The notes: generated by a model not told the origin, from the sequence alone. A DNA stretch of 64,000 nucleotides from Clostridium_I sp047718555 (GCF_047718555.1 NZ_JBDNRK010000003.1:62001-126000), one strand, 5' to 3'. Positions 8,750-18,248 are shown, counted from the first letter of the stretch. Translations and numbers: made by a program.

Positions 8750-9454
8750 ATGAATGATACTATTAATATACTTGTAGTTGATGATGAATATACAATACTA
8801 GAAGTAATTAAAGCTTATTTAGAAAAGGATAATTTTAAAGTATATACAGCTGCTGATGGTGAAGAAGCAATTGAAATTTTTAAAAAGGAGAATATTAAAC
8901 TCATTGTATTGGATTTAATGCTTCCCAAAATTTCTGGAGAAGAAGTTTGTAGGAGGATAAGAACAATATCTGATGTTCCCATTATTATGCTTACTGCTAA
9001 AATAGAGGAAGATGATAAAATTGAAGGTTTAGCAATGGGAGCAGATGATTACCTTACAAAACCTTTTAGTGTAAGAGAGCTTGTGGGAAGAATAAGAGCG
9101 CTTCTTAGAAGAGCTTATAGAGATGATAATCCACTTGCAGATTATCTTGTATTTAATGATGGTGATTTGGAAATAGATGTGAGAAAAATGAAAGTTAAAA
9201 AGAAAAGTAAAGAAATAGATATTACTCCCTATGAATTCAAAGTATTGGTGGCACTACTTACGAATCCTGGCCAGGTGTTTACAAGAGAGCAGTTAGTTAA
9301 AAAAGCCTTTGGAATTGAATATGAAGGATTTGATAGAACTGTGGACAGCTATATAAAGAATGTAAGACATAAAATTGAAGATGATGCAAAGAATCCTAAA
9401 TATATAAGTACGGTTTATGGAGTAGGCTATAAATTTACAGGCTCAAAGTCTTAA
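8750..9454 (+). CDS. OmpR-family response regulator (two-component system 1)
   Basis: A 234-residue regulator with a receiver domain (acidic pair DD at 11-12, phosphorylated Asp55 in VLDLMLP, conserved Thr in MLTAK, Lys in LTKP) and an OmpR/PhoB winged-helix output domain. The recognition-helix region DRTVDSYIKNVRHKI resembles that of response regulator 2 at 23250 (DRTVDVHIKNLRKKI), so both could bind similar DNA. The sensor gene follows directly. Such regulators bind direct repeats spaced about 11 bp, which fits the CTTCATA operator found at eight promoters here, including its own upstream unit. Confidence 0.9.
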   Translation: MNDTINILVVDDEYTILEVIKAYLEKDNFKVYTAADGEEAIEIFKKENIKLIVLDLMLPKISGEEVCRRIRTISDVPIIMLTAKIEEDDKIEGLAMGADDYLTKPFSVRELVGRIRALLRRAYRDDNPLADYLVFNDGDLEIDVRKMKVKKKSKEIDITPYEFKVLVALLTNPGQVFTREQLVKKAFGIEYEGFDRTVDSYIKNVRHKIEDDAKNPKYISTVYGVGYKFTGSKS

Positions 9455-9486
9455 TAATATCTTAGTTGATATAGGAGGTCATGGTG

Positions 9487-10899
9487 GTGAAAATAACACT
9501 TGGTAAAAAATTATCTTTAGGTTTTTTAATTGCTCTTATTGGCTCTTTAGTTATTACTAGTATTATTTCAAATTTAAGAATTTCTAATGAATTTAGTAAA
9601 TATTTAGTAGATGAACATAATACAAAGATAAATGAAATAGTTAAATTTATCGAAGATTCCTATAATAAAGATAATGGGTTTTCAAGTGATAGCCAGGAAA
9701 CAATGGTCAGAAATTCAAATATGAATGAATTATATATTGAAGTAAGAGATAATTCAGGTAATATTATATTTTCTTCTGGGAATTCATATATGCAGCATAA
9801 AAATATGATGAATTCAATGATGGGCGGAGGAAAAAGCAGTATGATGGGGGGGTTATCCAATATTAATTCTGGAGAATACAAAGAAGAAAAACATGAACTG
9901 AATAAGGATAATAGTGTAGTTGGGACAATAATCATTGGCTATTATGGCAGTTCTTATTTTTCTTCCAATTCATTAACCTTTATAAATAATCTTAATCAAT
10001 CTTTTATAATATCTTTTTTTATAACACTAATTTTTGGATTATTAATAAGTTTCCTTTTATCAAGGCAGATTGCATCTCCACTTGAAAAGATAACTAAGGT
10101 TGCTTCTGACATGAGGAGAGGGAATCTATCAGTTCGTTCTAATATAAAATCCAATACGAAGGAAATAGAAGAATTGGCTTCTTCAATAAACTATCTTGCA
10201 GAAACATTACAGAATCAAGAGGAGCTTAGGAAAAGACTCACTTCTGATATGGCTCATGAAATAAGGACTCCACTTACTACATTAAAAACTCATGTGGAAG
10301 CTTTGATTGACGGCATATGGGAACCATCAAAAGAAAGGTTTCAAGTATTTTATGAAGAATTAGATAGACTTTCAAAATTAGTAAATAATCTTAGAAATAT
10401 ATCAAAACTTGAGCAAGCAGGTATAACCCTGAATAAAAGTAAATTTAATTTATCTTCTGAAATTATAAATATTGTAGATACTTTTAAACCTATATTTATG
10501 AGGAAAAACTGTTTGATTATCACTGAAATTACAGAAAACATAATTGTATATATGGATAAAGATAATTTAAAACAAATATTGCACAATCTTCTTTCAAATG
10601 CAAATAACTATCTTGAAATTAATGGTAGAGTAAAAGTAGCTTTATTTCAAAAAAAAGACCATATTATAATAGAGGTAGAAGACAATGGCATAGGCATTTC
10701 TGAAAAAGATTTACCATATATATTTGAGAGATTCTATAGAAGTGATATATCAAGAGCTAAAAATACCGGTGGATCAGGACTTGGACTTACCATAACTAAA
10801 AGTTTAGTAGAAGCTAATGGAGGAAAAATTCAGGTTGAAAGTAAAATGGGGGAAGGTACTATATTTAGAGTAAAATTTCCTAAAATTATATGTGTGTAA
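9487..10899 (+). CDS. sensor histidine kinase with Met-rich extracytoplasmic loop (two-component system 1)
   Basis: A membrane sensor kinase: helix 1 near residues 10-30, an extracytoplasmic domain to about residue 165, helix 2 near 172-194, HAMP, then the DHp domain with the phospho-accepting His in DMAHEIRTPL and a CA domain with N box, DNGIGI and GGSGLGL. The sensing domain carries a cluster rich in Met (MQHKNMMNSMM, then SSMMGG), a pattern typical of Cu(I)/Ag(I) binding. AGGAGG (9473-9478) is 2 bp from ATG 9481 but 8 bp from GTG 9487, so I prefer 9487; GTG 9484 is also possible. The ligand is inferred. Confidence 0.88.
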   Translation: MKITLGKKLSLGFLIALIGSLVITSIISNLRISNEFSKYLVDEHNTKINEIVKFIEDSYNKDNGFSSDSQETMVRNSNMNELYIEVRDNSGNIIFSSGNSYMQHKNMMNSMMGGGKSSMMGGLSNINSGEYKEEKHELNKDNSVVGTIIIGYYGSSYFSSNSLTFINNLNQSFIISFFITLIFGLLISFLLSRQIASPLEKITKVASDMRRGNLSVRSNIKSNTKEIEELASSINYLAETLQNQEELRKRLTSDMAHEIRTPLTTLKTHVEALIDGIWEPSKERFQVFYEELDRLSKLVNNLRNISKLEQAGITLNKSKFNLSSEIINIVDTFKPIFMRKNCLIITEITENIIVYMDKDNLKQILHNLLSNANNYLEINGRVKVALFQKKDHIIIEVEDNGIGISEKDLPYIFERFYRSDISRAKNTGGSGLGLTITKSLVEANGGKIQVESKMGEGTIFRVKFPKIICV

Positions 10900-10928
10900 T
10901 ATTAATTTGCCTAAATTTTATCCCTAAC

Positions 10929-10957
10929 TTGACATAGGGGTATTTCAAAATTATATA
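10929..10957 (+). promoter_or_regulatory. strong sigma-A-like promoter with no gene behind it
   Basis: TTGACA (10929-10934), a 17-bp spacer and TATATA (10952-10957) point rightward into the 155-bp gap between the sensor gene and the convergent YHS gene. The only thing downstream on this strand is the hairpin at 10984-11040. The spacer contains AGGGGTAT, similar to a half-site of CsoR-type copper operators, but no matching second half is present. Confidence 0.4.
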
Positions 10958-10983
10958 GATAAATCAAATTGTTTTATCTAGTT

Positions 10984-11040
10984 ATAACAAATAACACCTG
11001 AATTAATTAGTATGAACGTTAATTCAAGTGTTATTTGTTA
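10984..11040. terminator. bidirectional terminator-type hairpin
   Basis: A 22-bp stem with one mismatch (TAACAAATAACAC at 10984 pairs with GTGTTATTTGTTA ending at 11040) and a 13-base loop. It lies between the convergent sensor-kinase and YHS genes, so it can serve both directions. With the promoter at 10929 it could also end a short RNA of about 75 nt. Confidence 0.7.
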
Positions 11041-11054
11041 CTATACAACCATTT

Positions 11055-11414
11055 TTATTTATACTGTGTATGATTTCTTTCAAATTCATTAGCACAATTT
11101 TTACTACAAAAATAATATGTGGTACCATTTATTTCTCTTGAGATGGCATCTTTCTTTGATACATTCATACAGCACACAGGATCTTTAGCAGTATCTATAC
11201 TTATATTTGTTGAATTTTCTATATATCCACCATTGTGTTCATTAGGTTTTTGGTGATCCATGTGTTCGTTTCCACAGCACCCACCATCATGAGAATCATT
11301 GTGCTCGTTGTGACTTCCATGTCCACCGCCACAGCAGCCTCCGCCGCGAAACATCATGTATGCCATTACTGCTATAATTAAAATATACCACCAGTTATCT
11401 GTTAAGAATTTCAT
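11055..11414 (-). CDS. membrane-anchored YHS-domain protein with Cys/His-rich linker
   Basis: A 119-residue protein with an N-terminal membrane helix (residues 7-21), a linker very rich in Cys, His and Gly (GGGCCGGGHGSHNEHNDSH, later GGCCGNEHMDHQ) and a C-terminal YHS domain (residues 78-119) with the expected YYFCSKNCANEF. YHS domains bind metals and often occur in copper and heavy-metal proteins. The usual DPVCGM is DPVCCM here, adding a cysteine. I use the ATG at 11414; a GTG one codon earlier is also possible. It lies between a Met-rich sensor kinase and a multicopper oxidase, which supports a role in copper binding at the cell surface. Confidence 0.82.
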   Translation of the reverse strand: MKFLTDNWWYILIIAVMAYMMFRGGGCCGGGHGSHNEHNDSHDGGCCGNEHMDHQKPNEHNGGYIENSTNISIDTAKDPVCCMNVSKKDAISREINGTTYYFCSKNCANEFERNHTQYK

Positions 11415-11562
11415 CACAAACGCCTCTTCTCAATATTAAAGCATATTAAAATTTGCTTATATTTTTATTATTTGTATACAGTATAGAATAGAATTATGTA
11501 GATAGAATGAAGAAATGTACTGACAAGTAAATGCAACGTATTATGGAAGTATATTATAAATT

Positions 11563-11595
11563 CTTCATAATTTCTTTATAAAAATAATATATAAT
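11563..11595 (+). promoter_or_regulatory. CTTCATA-box promoter of the multicopper oxidase
   Basis: CTTCATA (11563-11569), CTTTATA 11 bp later (11574-11580) and a perfect TATAAT (11590-11595) 27 bp from the first heptamer. The start codon is 55 bp further. The layout is identical to that before the SHOCT, menH and LytM genes. Confidence 0.78.
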
Positions 11596-11650
11596 TCGTT
11601 TAAAGACCGATTATTAGATAATAAATAATATTATTTATGGAGGGGTTAAC

Positions 11651-13150
11651 TTGAATAAAAAAGGAAATATATTGATTATAGTCGTGATTGCTGCTATAAC
11701 GATTACAGGTTATTATTTAATTTTGAGTTTTAGAAATAATAACTATAACAAAAATAAATCAGATCAGACTGGGGCTATGATGAATAGTAATATGGAAGAG
11801 CAACAAGACCCTATGAATTCAAGTAGTGCAAATAAAGGCGGTTTGAAGCAAAGCACAATGCTGCCAATACCAAAAGTTTTGGAAGATACGAATCCTGACC
11901 CTAATGTAGCAGACTTTACATTAAATGCTCAGGAAGGAACTACTTCTTTTTTTAATGGAAAAGAAACAAATACCTATGGGTATAATGGAAATTATCTAGG
12001 ACCAGTTATTCGTGTAAATAGAGGAGAAGAAGTAAACATCAATGTAAATAATAAATTGAAGGAATCAACTACTGTGCATTGGCATGGATTAAATGTTAAT
12101 GGAGACATAGATGGTGGACCTCATCAGCCAATTGCAGCTGGTAGCCAATGGAATGTTAAGTTTAATGTTGATCAACCAGCTGCAACTTTATGGTTTCATC
12201 CTCATGTGGATAAGAAAACAAGTATACAGGTATACAAAGGGTTAGCAGGGCTTATATATGTAGATGATGAAGTGTCCAATAAATTAAATATACCTAAAGA
12301 TTATGGAGTAAATGACATTCCTCTAGTCATTCAAGATAAGACCTTTGATGACAATGGAAATATATTTTATTCTCAAAGAAAGTCAGTGGACGGTGCTCTG
12401 GGAGATACTATTTTAGTAAATGGAGCAGTACAACCATATTTAGATGTAAAGAAAATAAAGATGAGATTTAGGATTGTAAATGGATCTAATGCCAGAGTTT
12501 ATAATTTACAACTAAGTAATGGTGGAGATTTTACGCAAATTGCATCAGATGGTGGGTTTTTAGCAGCTCCAGTTAAATTAAATAAATTAGAATTAGGCCC
12601 AGGAGAAAGGGCAGAGATTATAGTGGATTTTTCTAAATACAAGGATGGAAGTACAGTAACATTATCTGGTGGTAAATTTGATATAATGACTTTTAATGTA
12701 AAAGGCGACGGGAATGATAATACAATTATTCCTGAAAAGTTAACTGAAATCGAAAAACTTTCACAGGAATCTGTGTCTGCAACAAGAAAGCTTGATCTTC
12801 AGGGCATGGGAAATATGGTTGCAATCAATGGCAAGAAATTTGATATGAATAGGACTGATGCAAGAGTAAAGCTTAATGATACTGAAATATGGGAAATCAA
12901 TAATATTGAAGATATGATGGGTAGTATGAATCATCCCTTACACATTCATGGAGTTCAATTTCAAATACTATCACGTAATGGAAAGCAACCTCCCGAAAGT
13001 GAGAGAGGATGGAAAGACACAGTATTAATTCATTCAGGAGAAAAAGTTCGTATTATAATGAAATTCACTAAAAAAGGAGTCTTCATGTATCACTGTCATA
13101 TTTTAGAGCATGAAGATGGAGGAATGATGGGTCAGTTTGAAGTACAATAA
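11651..13150 (+). CDS. multicopper oxidase, membrane-anchored and exported
   Basis: A three-cupredoxin-domain oxidase of 499 residues. All four copper motifs are present: HWHG (143-146), WFHPH (181-185), HPLHIHG (near 430) and YHCHILEHEDGGMMG (near 480), giving the type 1 site and trinuclear cluster. The N-terminus is an uncleaved-looking membrane helix (8-26) followed by a Met-rich linker (GAMMNSNMEEQQDPMNSSS). The start is TTG 11651 with GGAGG 7 bp upstream. CueO- and CotA-like relatives oxidise Cu(I), Mn(II) or phenols with O2. Such an O2-dependent enzyme is unexpected in a Clostridium-like genome. It is a single-gene unit with its own operator and terminator. Confidence 0.93.
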   Translation: MNKKGNILIIVVIAAITITGYYLILSFRNNNYNKNKSDQTGAMMNSNMEEQQDPMNSSSANKGGLKQSTMLPIPKVLEDTNPDPNVADFTLNAQEGTTSFFNGKETNTYGYNGNYLGPVIRVNRGEEVNINVNNKLKESTTVHWHGLNVNGDIDGGPHQPIAAGSQWNVKFNVDQPAATLWFHPHVDKKTSIQVYKGLAGLIYVDDEVSNKLNIPKDYGVNDIPLVIQDKTFDDNGNIFYSQRKSVDGALGDTILVNGAVQPYLDVKKIKMRFRIVNGSNARVYNLQLSNGGDFTQIASDGGFLAAPVKLNKLELGPGERAEIIVDFSKYKDGSTVTLSGGKFDIMTFNVKGDGNDNTIIPEKLTEIEKLSQESVSATRKLDLQGMGNMVAINGKKFDMNRTDARVKLNDTEIWEINNIEDMMGSMNHPLHIHGVQFQILSRNGKQPPESERGWKDTVLIHSGEKVRIIMKFTKKGVFMYHCHILEHEDGGMMGQFEVQ

Positions 13151-13182
13151 TAAAAATTAATGAAGTATATCTCTATTTATAT

Positions 13183-13230
13183 AAAAAGTTAGTATATCAA
13201 GTATCACAAATTAGATATACTAACTTTTTT
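13183..13230 (+). terminator. rho-independent terminator of the multicopper oxidase
   Basis: A stem of about 15 bp (AAAAAGTTAGTATATC with GATATACTAACTTTTT), AT-rich but long and followed by T residues, 33 bp after the stop codon. Confidence 0.75.
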
Positions 13231-13270
13231 ATGTGAAAAAATAATGTAAGAAAAAATAACTGGAACAAAA

Positions 13271-13319
13271 GTAGATAACCAAAATCTTCGATTTTGTGCG
13301 AATCACTTTCACAGAGTGC
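13271..13319 (-). repeat. 49-bp repeat unit D, reverse orientation
   Basis: Read on the minus strand it is GCACTCTGTGAAAGTGATTC followed by an A/T hairpin (AAAATC...GATTTT) and GGTTATCTAC. Two further tandem copies sit inside the element at 57588-57696, and part of the unit occurs in the loop of the element at 55012. The rest of the gap 13231-13664 is AT-rich and I see nothing else in it. Confidence 0.7.
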
Positions 13320-13664
13320 AGGTAGATAGAGTAGATTTAAATTATATTACTAGATATATTAAGAAAAGGTTATATTAGTAACAGATATTATAACAAAAAA
13401 GTATATAAAACTTTGTTGTTTGAGAATTCTAATTAATATTTAATTGTTTTCTAATTTAATTTTAATTTTGATAAGAGATAATTACTAGGAAGATAAGTAA
13501 TCTATATTATACAAAAATATTACTAAAAGTAGCTTATTCTTATAAATCAGAGATTGAATAACAAGGGGCACAGAAGGAGGAGTGGATAAATAGTAATAGA
13601 ATTTCCATAAGATAAAAGAATATTGTAAAAAATCAAGAGATTAAATGAAGAAAGGAATACAGAA

Positions 13665-14246
13665 ATGAATATGAAAATTTTTCGATTAATAAATAATTTA
13701 GCAAACAAAGATATGTTACTGGATAAAATAATGATATTTTTTTCAAAAAATGGGATTTACATGTTTGCGGGAATACTTGTGCTATTATTTTTATTAGGTA
13801 TTTTTAAAAAGGATAAAAAAATTCGTTGTGCAGCTGTTAATACAGCTTTATTTACAAGTATTAATTTAGTATTAGCTTATTTTATTGGAATTTTATATTA
13901 TACTGATAGACCATTTGTTAATAATAAAGTTAATTTACTTTATCCTCATGTTAAGGATGCATCCTTCCCAAGTGACCATGCTACTGCAACAATGAGCATT
14001 TCATTAGGTATAAACAAATATAATAAAGTTCTTGGAATAATATTAGGATTTTTATCAATTATAATAGGATTTTCAAGGATATATGTGGGTCACCACTCTC
14101 CTTTTGATATAGTCGGTTCATATATAATAGTATTTATTATGAGTTACATATATCATGCTAAATTAAGCAATAAAATTAACAAAATATATGATAAAATTGA
14201 AAGTGTGATTGCAGCTAAGTTAGAATTCACTTCGCTATATAAATAG
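13665..14246 (+). CDS. PAP2-family phosphatase, probably undecaprenyl-diphosphatase (BcrC-like)
   Basis: A 193-residue membrane protein with the three PAP2 phosphatase motifs: YYTDRPF, FPSDHATATMS and SRIYVGHHSPFD, which contain the catalytic histidines. About five membrane helices are visible. Proteins of this size and layout in Firmicutes include BcrC, which recycles the lipid carrier undecaprenyl diphosphate and gives bacitracin resistance. Another lipid phosphate substrate is possible. It appears to be transcribed alone; the ribosome binding site AGAAAGGA is fair. Confidence 0.85.
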   Translation: MNMKIFRLINNLANKDMLLDKIMIFFSKNGIYMFAGILVLLFLLGIFKKDKKIRCAAVNTALFTSINLVLAYFIGILYYTDRPFVNNKVNLLYPHVKDASFPSDHATATMSISLGINKYNKVLGIILGFLSIIIGFSRIYVGHHSPFDIVGSYIIVFIMSYIYHAKLSNKINKIYDKIESVIAAKLEFTSLYK

Positions 14247-14379
14247 GCATAATAATATTTAATTAATATGCTCTGTTTTAATAATTATTAATCAGTTTTA
14301 ATCTTCAAGTTATCAGTATTAGATTAACAAAATCTGTCAATGATTTAGAGAGTTACCTATGCTGAAAGGAAGTATTATT

Positions 14380-15861
14380 ATGAAAAAAAGTAAAATCAAT
14401 ATATTTTTAATTATAGGTATAATAGTGTTGATATTAGGATTTATCGGAGGTACCATCAATAATTTCAGGATACAGGAAAATTATACTGAGATACCTCTAA
14501 ATTTTTCTTCATCAAATTCTGTATCTTCTTATGATTGGAATGGTACAAATGTGACTATAAAGGGCGGATTTGTTAAAGGAAAAGTGGTGGAAAACAAAGC
14601 AGAAAATCTAATCCTTAGAAGTCTTTCTCCAACACCGCAAATAAGAATTAGAGGAAATCCAAAAACCTCCGGAACTTATCTAATTAGATTAGAAAACATA
14701 AATCCAATAGACACGACTTTCTCAAACTTGGATAAAGACGCAATGAAGATATCAGATCCACATACATTGTTGTTGAGTATTAATTTAAAGCCAGGTGAAA
14801 ACAAAATTATAGATGTTTCTCCCAAAGATAATACTCAAGGATTTGAATTTGTAATGCTTGGTGATAATAGAGATGGTTATGATACATTTTCAAATATAAT
14901 TGATCAAATAAATGCTATAAATCCAGTTTTTACAGTTGATGATGGTGATTTAGTGTATGGGGGAGAGCCACATAAGTACAGGTTATTTAATGAGACAGTT
15001 TCAAAATTCAAGGGTCCACTTTACACTACACTTGGAAATCATGATATTAGAGAAAATGGAAGGCCCACCTATACAAAGCTATTTGGTCCACCCTATTATT
15101 CTTTTGAATACAAGAATGCACATTTTGTATTCTTAGATAGCTCACGGGGGTGGGCAGAAAAAACAGCAATTCCTGAAGAACAATATGTATGGCTGGAAAA
15201 TGATCTTAAGAATGCCCAAGGAAAGATGATATTTGTTTTTACACATGTACCACCCAGAGATCCAAGATCGGCAAAAAAACCTAACAATATACCTAATGTT
15301 TCAGAGGACGAAAAACCGGGGTTGATCGAGCGATTAGCCAATAATTATAGTGAATATAAGAGTTTAAATCATGGTTTCCCGGATAGTAACGAAGCAACGA
15401 GATTTGAAAACTTAATGACTAAATATAAGGTAAACACTGTTTTTGCTTCACATATACATAGCTATCTTAGTTATGCTAAGAATGATGTCAGATATGTAAT
15501 AAGTGGGGGAGCAGGTGCTGAACTGCTGACTACTGACAGTTATTATCATTACTTGAGGGTAAAAGTAACGGATAAGGATACTTATCTTGAAGCTGTAGAG
15601 TTGCCATCTCCCACAAATAGAATTCAAGATAGGTATATTGCTGCAGTCCAGCTGTTTGCACGGGCAATTTATAAAGAATATAAGACATCTGTGTTAGGCA
15701 TTGCCATTATTACAATCATCGTATTATTGTGGTTATTATGGAATAGTTGTAATAAATGGAAAAAATACATTTTGCTGTGGGCTAAACTTCTAGTTGATAT
15801 ATTTAATTTTTCGGTAGAAAAGTATAGGGAACTGAAAAAGAAGTATATTGATAAGATTTAG
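14380..15861 (+). CDS. membrane-anchored metallophosphoesterase
   Basis: A calcineurin-like phosphoesterase of 493 residues between an N-terminal membrane helix (about residues 6-26) and a second one near the C-terminus (TSVLGIAIITIIVLLWLLW). Metal ligands are visible in MLGDNRDG, DDGDLVYGG, LGNHD, FTHVPP and ASHIHSYL. The enzymatic domain should therefore face outside, with a basic C-terminal tail inside. I start at ATG 14380 because AAAGGA lies just upstream; ATG 14359 would place that site inside the gene. The substrate cannot be told; a phosphatase or nucleotidase role at the surface is likely. Confidence 0.85.
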   Translation: MKKSKINIFLIIGIIVLILGFIGGTINNFRIQENYTEIPLNFSSSNSVSSYDWNGTNVTIKGGFVKGKVVENKAENLILRSLSPTPQIRIRGNPKTSGTYLIRLENINPIDTTFSNLDKDAMKISDPHTLLLSINLKPGENKIIDVSPKDNTQGFEFVMLGDNRDGYDTFSNIIDQINAINPVFTVDDGDLVYGGEPHKYRLFNETVSKFKGPLYTTLGNHDIRENGRPTYTKLFGPPYYSFEYKNAHFVFLDSSRGWAEKTAIPEEQYVWLENDLKNAQGKMIFVFTHVPPRDPRSAKKPNNIPNVSEDEKPGLIERLANNYSEYKSLNHGFPDSNEATRFENLMTKYKVNTVFASHIHSYLSYAKNDVRYVISGGAGAELLTTDSYYHYLRVKVTDKDTYLEAVELPSPTNRIQDRYIAAVQLFARAIYKEYKTSVLGIAIITIIVLLWLLWNSCNKWKKYILLWAKLLVDIFNFSVEKYRELKKKYIDKI

Positions 15862-16048
15862 AGGGTTAGTAATTAAGAGTCTATAATCTTTAACTTGAAT
15901 TTTTTTTGTAACGAATATTACATTGTGATAAGATTTATTATGTAGAGAACATTATATAGGTGAGAAAAGTGGCATTAAAAAATGATTGGTAATAAATTAT
16001 AATCTTCCTACAAATAATATTTAATTTATAAATTTGGGGGGAATAGAT

Positions 16049-17239
16049 GTGGAGGCTAATAATGAGAAGCATAGAAATGTCTTGGGACTGGAAAAAAATA
16101 TATTTTTTTCGGGTATAACCAGCTTTTTAACTGATACAACGACAAAAATGATATACGCTATTATGCCACTTTTTTTAATGTCCATAGGTGCATCAAAGAC
16201 AGAAGTGTCTCTTATTGAAGGAATTGCAGAAAGTACAGCATCGGTTATAAAAGCTTTGTCAGGCTGGTGGAGTGATAAAATTGGGAAAAACAAACCTTTT
16301 ATGGTCATTGGCTATGCATTTACAGCTATTTTATCACCATTATTTTCAATAGTAACTTCGCCTTTACAAGTTCTAATAATCAGATTTAGTGAAAGACTTG
16401 GAAAGGGAATAAGAACAGCACCTAGAGACAGTCTTATAGCTGGATCATCAGGTGAGAACACTAAAGGTAGAAGCTTTGGATTCCATAAGGCTATGGATAA
16501 CAGTGGAGCCATAGTGGGACCACTTTTGGCTTTTGCGGTCTTATCAATGTTTCATGGAGATTACCGTAAGGTATTCCTACTTTCAGCAATACCGGGTTTT
16601 TTAGGAGTTGTAGCTGTAGTTTTCTTTGTTAAGGAGGGTAAAAAGAGCAAAGCCAAACTTCCTGAGAAAATTGCTTTTAAGGATTTTTCAATTAAATATT
16701 ATGTATTTCTAGGAATTGCTTTCATATTTACTCTGGGTAATTCAACTGATGCACTGCTATTGATAAAGGCTAATGACATCGGTATACAGGCATTGTTTAT
16801 ACCTCTTATATATTTGATATTCAACTCAGTTTCTGTAGTTTTGGCTGTTCCTGCTGGTATACTTTCTGATAGGGTCGGTCGGGAAAAACTTATTATTTTT
16901 GGATATTTACTATATTCCATAATATACTTTGGTTTCGGATGGACAAACAATAAAGTTGTAGTAATTCTACTTTTTGCATTATACGGACTTTACAGTGCAA
17001 CAACGGATGGTGTGCAAAAGGCACTGGTTTCTGATCTCATAAATAAGGACAAGATGGGTACTGGACTTGGAATATATAATTCAATTATTGGCATCACATT
17101 ACTTCCTGCTAGTGTTATAGCTGGCGTGCTATATGATAAGGTGAATTATAGTGCTTCTTTTTACTTTGGTTCAACAATGGCATTAATTGCTACAATATTA
17201 ATGCTTGGATTTTATAAAAAAAGAATTATAGTGTGTTAA
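16049..17239 (+). CDS. major facilitator superfamily transporter
   Basis: A 396-residue protein with twelve hydrophobic segments and MFS loop motifs (GWWSDKIGKNKPF between helices 2 and 3, GILSDRVGREKL in the second half), characteristic of proton-coupled antiporters. I start at GTG 16049, 7 bp after a GGGGGG ribosome binding site; the TTG at 16034 overlaps that site. The gene stands alone, 58 bp before a reductase gene. The substrate is unknown; a drug or metabolite exporter is the usual guess for this type. Confidence 0.87.
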   Translation: MEANNEKHRNVLGLEKNIFFSGITSFLTDTTTKMIYAIMPLFLMSIGASKTEVSLIEGIAESTASVIKALSGWWSDKIGKNKPFMVIGYAFTAILSPLFSIVTSPLQVLIIRFSERLGKGIRTAPRDSLIAGSSGENTKGRSFGFHKAMDNSGAIVGPLLAFAVLSMFHGDYRKVFLLSAIPGFLGVVAVVFFVKEGKKSKAKLPEKIAFKDFSIKYYVFLGIAFIFTLGNSTDALLLIKANDIGIQALFIPLIYLIFNSVSVVLAVPAGILSDRVGREKLIIFGYLLYSIIYFGFGWTNNKVVVILLFALYGLYSATTDGVQKALVSDLINKDKMGTGLGIYNSIIGITLLPASVIAGVLYDKVNYSASFYFGSTMALIATILMLGFYKKRIIVC

Positions 17240-17297
17240 ATATAGTTAAAAGATAGTTCAACATTTTCGTATATTCTGAATTTTATGGGGGATAGAA

Positions 17298-18248
17298 ATG
17301 AATGTAAATGAAATAAGAAATACAAAAATATTAATATATGGTTCAGGAGCAATTGGAAGTATTTTTGGAGGTAAATTAGCTCTTGCAGGTGTTCATATTA
17401 CTATGTTAGCAAGAGGGAATCGTTTTGAAGAACTAAAAAATGAAGGCATAATACTAAAAAATGCAATCAACGGAAAAGTGGAAAAGATAAAAGTTCCTAT
17501 TATTCATACTCTTAAAGAAAATGATATATATGATTATATTATTATTGTAGTGCAAAATACACAGATAGATAGCATATTACCAATATTATCAAAAAATAAA
17601 AGTTCAAATATGGTTTTTGTAGTAAATAACCCTTGTGGTTATCAAAAGTATATTGATTCAGTTGGGTATGATAGGGTAATGATAGGTTTTCCCTCTGCGG
17701 GTGGAGAAAGAAAAGATGGAATTGTTTCATATTTTATTGGCAAAGGACCAGCCAAATTATTTCAAGCTACAACCTTTGGTGAAGTAAATGGTAAAAAAAC
17801 GGAGAGACTTAAAAAATTGTTGCAAGTTTTCAAAAGTGCAGGATTTTCACCGAGCCAAAACAACAATATGATGGATTGGCAAAAAACTCATGTTGCAGTT
17901 ATAGTCCCAATAGGCAAAGCATTATACAAGTTTAATTCAAATAACTATGAGTTAGCTAAATCACCTGAAACACTTAAAAAAATGATACTGTCAATTAGAG
18001 AGTGTTTTACGCTATTAAAGAAAAAAGAAGTTAAAATTACGCCCGCGAAATTAAACTTTTTTTATCTACCTTGCTTTATATTAGTTCCAATTTTTTCAAT
18101 AGGAATGAATACCAAAATTGCTGAATTTGCTATGTCAAAACATACAATAGTAGCAAAAGATGAAATGGAGGTATTGGAAAAACTCTTTATAGAGATGTTA
18201 GGTGAAACAGAAGAGAATATGCATTATCTTAATTCTTTAAATTTATAA
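17298..18248 (+). CDS. 2-dehydropantoate 2-reductase family protein (PanE/ApbA-like)
   Basis: An NAD(P)-binding reductase of 316 residues. The N-terminal Rossmann motif reads GSGAIGSIFGGKLALAG at residues 16-32, followed by the ketopantoate reductase fold with a helical C-terminal domain containing KTHVAVIVPIGKA. Family members reduce ketopantoate to pantoate for coenzyme A synthesis, but this family is broad and many members act on other 2-oxo acids. The usual NNPCG region matches NNG-type loops of the family only loosely. No pantothenate gene is nearby, so the substrate is open. Confidence 0.75.
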   Translation: MNVNEIRNTKILIYGSGAIGSIFGGKLALAGVHITMLARGNRFEELKNEGIILKNAINGKVEKIKVPIIHTLKENDIYDYIIIVVQNTQIDSILPILSKNKSSNMVFVVNNPCGYQKYIDSVGYDRVMIGFPSAGGERKDGIVSYFIGKGPAKLFQATTFGEVNGKKTERLKKLLQVFKSAGFSPSQNNNMMDWQKTHVAVIVPIGKALYKFNSNNYELAKSPETLKKMILSIRECFTLLKKKEVKITPAKLNFFYLPCFILVPIFSIGMNTKIAEFAMSKHTIVAKDEMEVLEKLFIEMLGETEENMHYLNSLNL

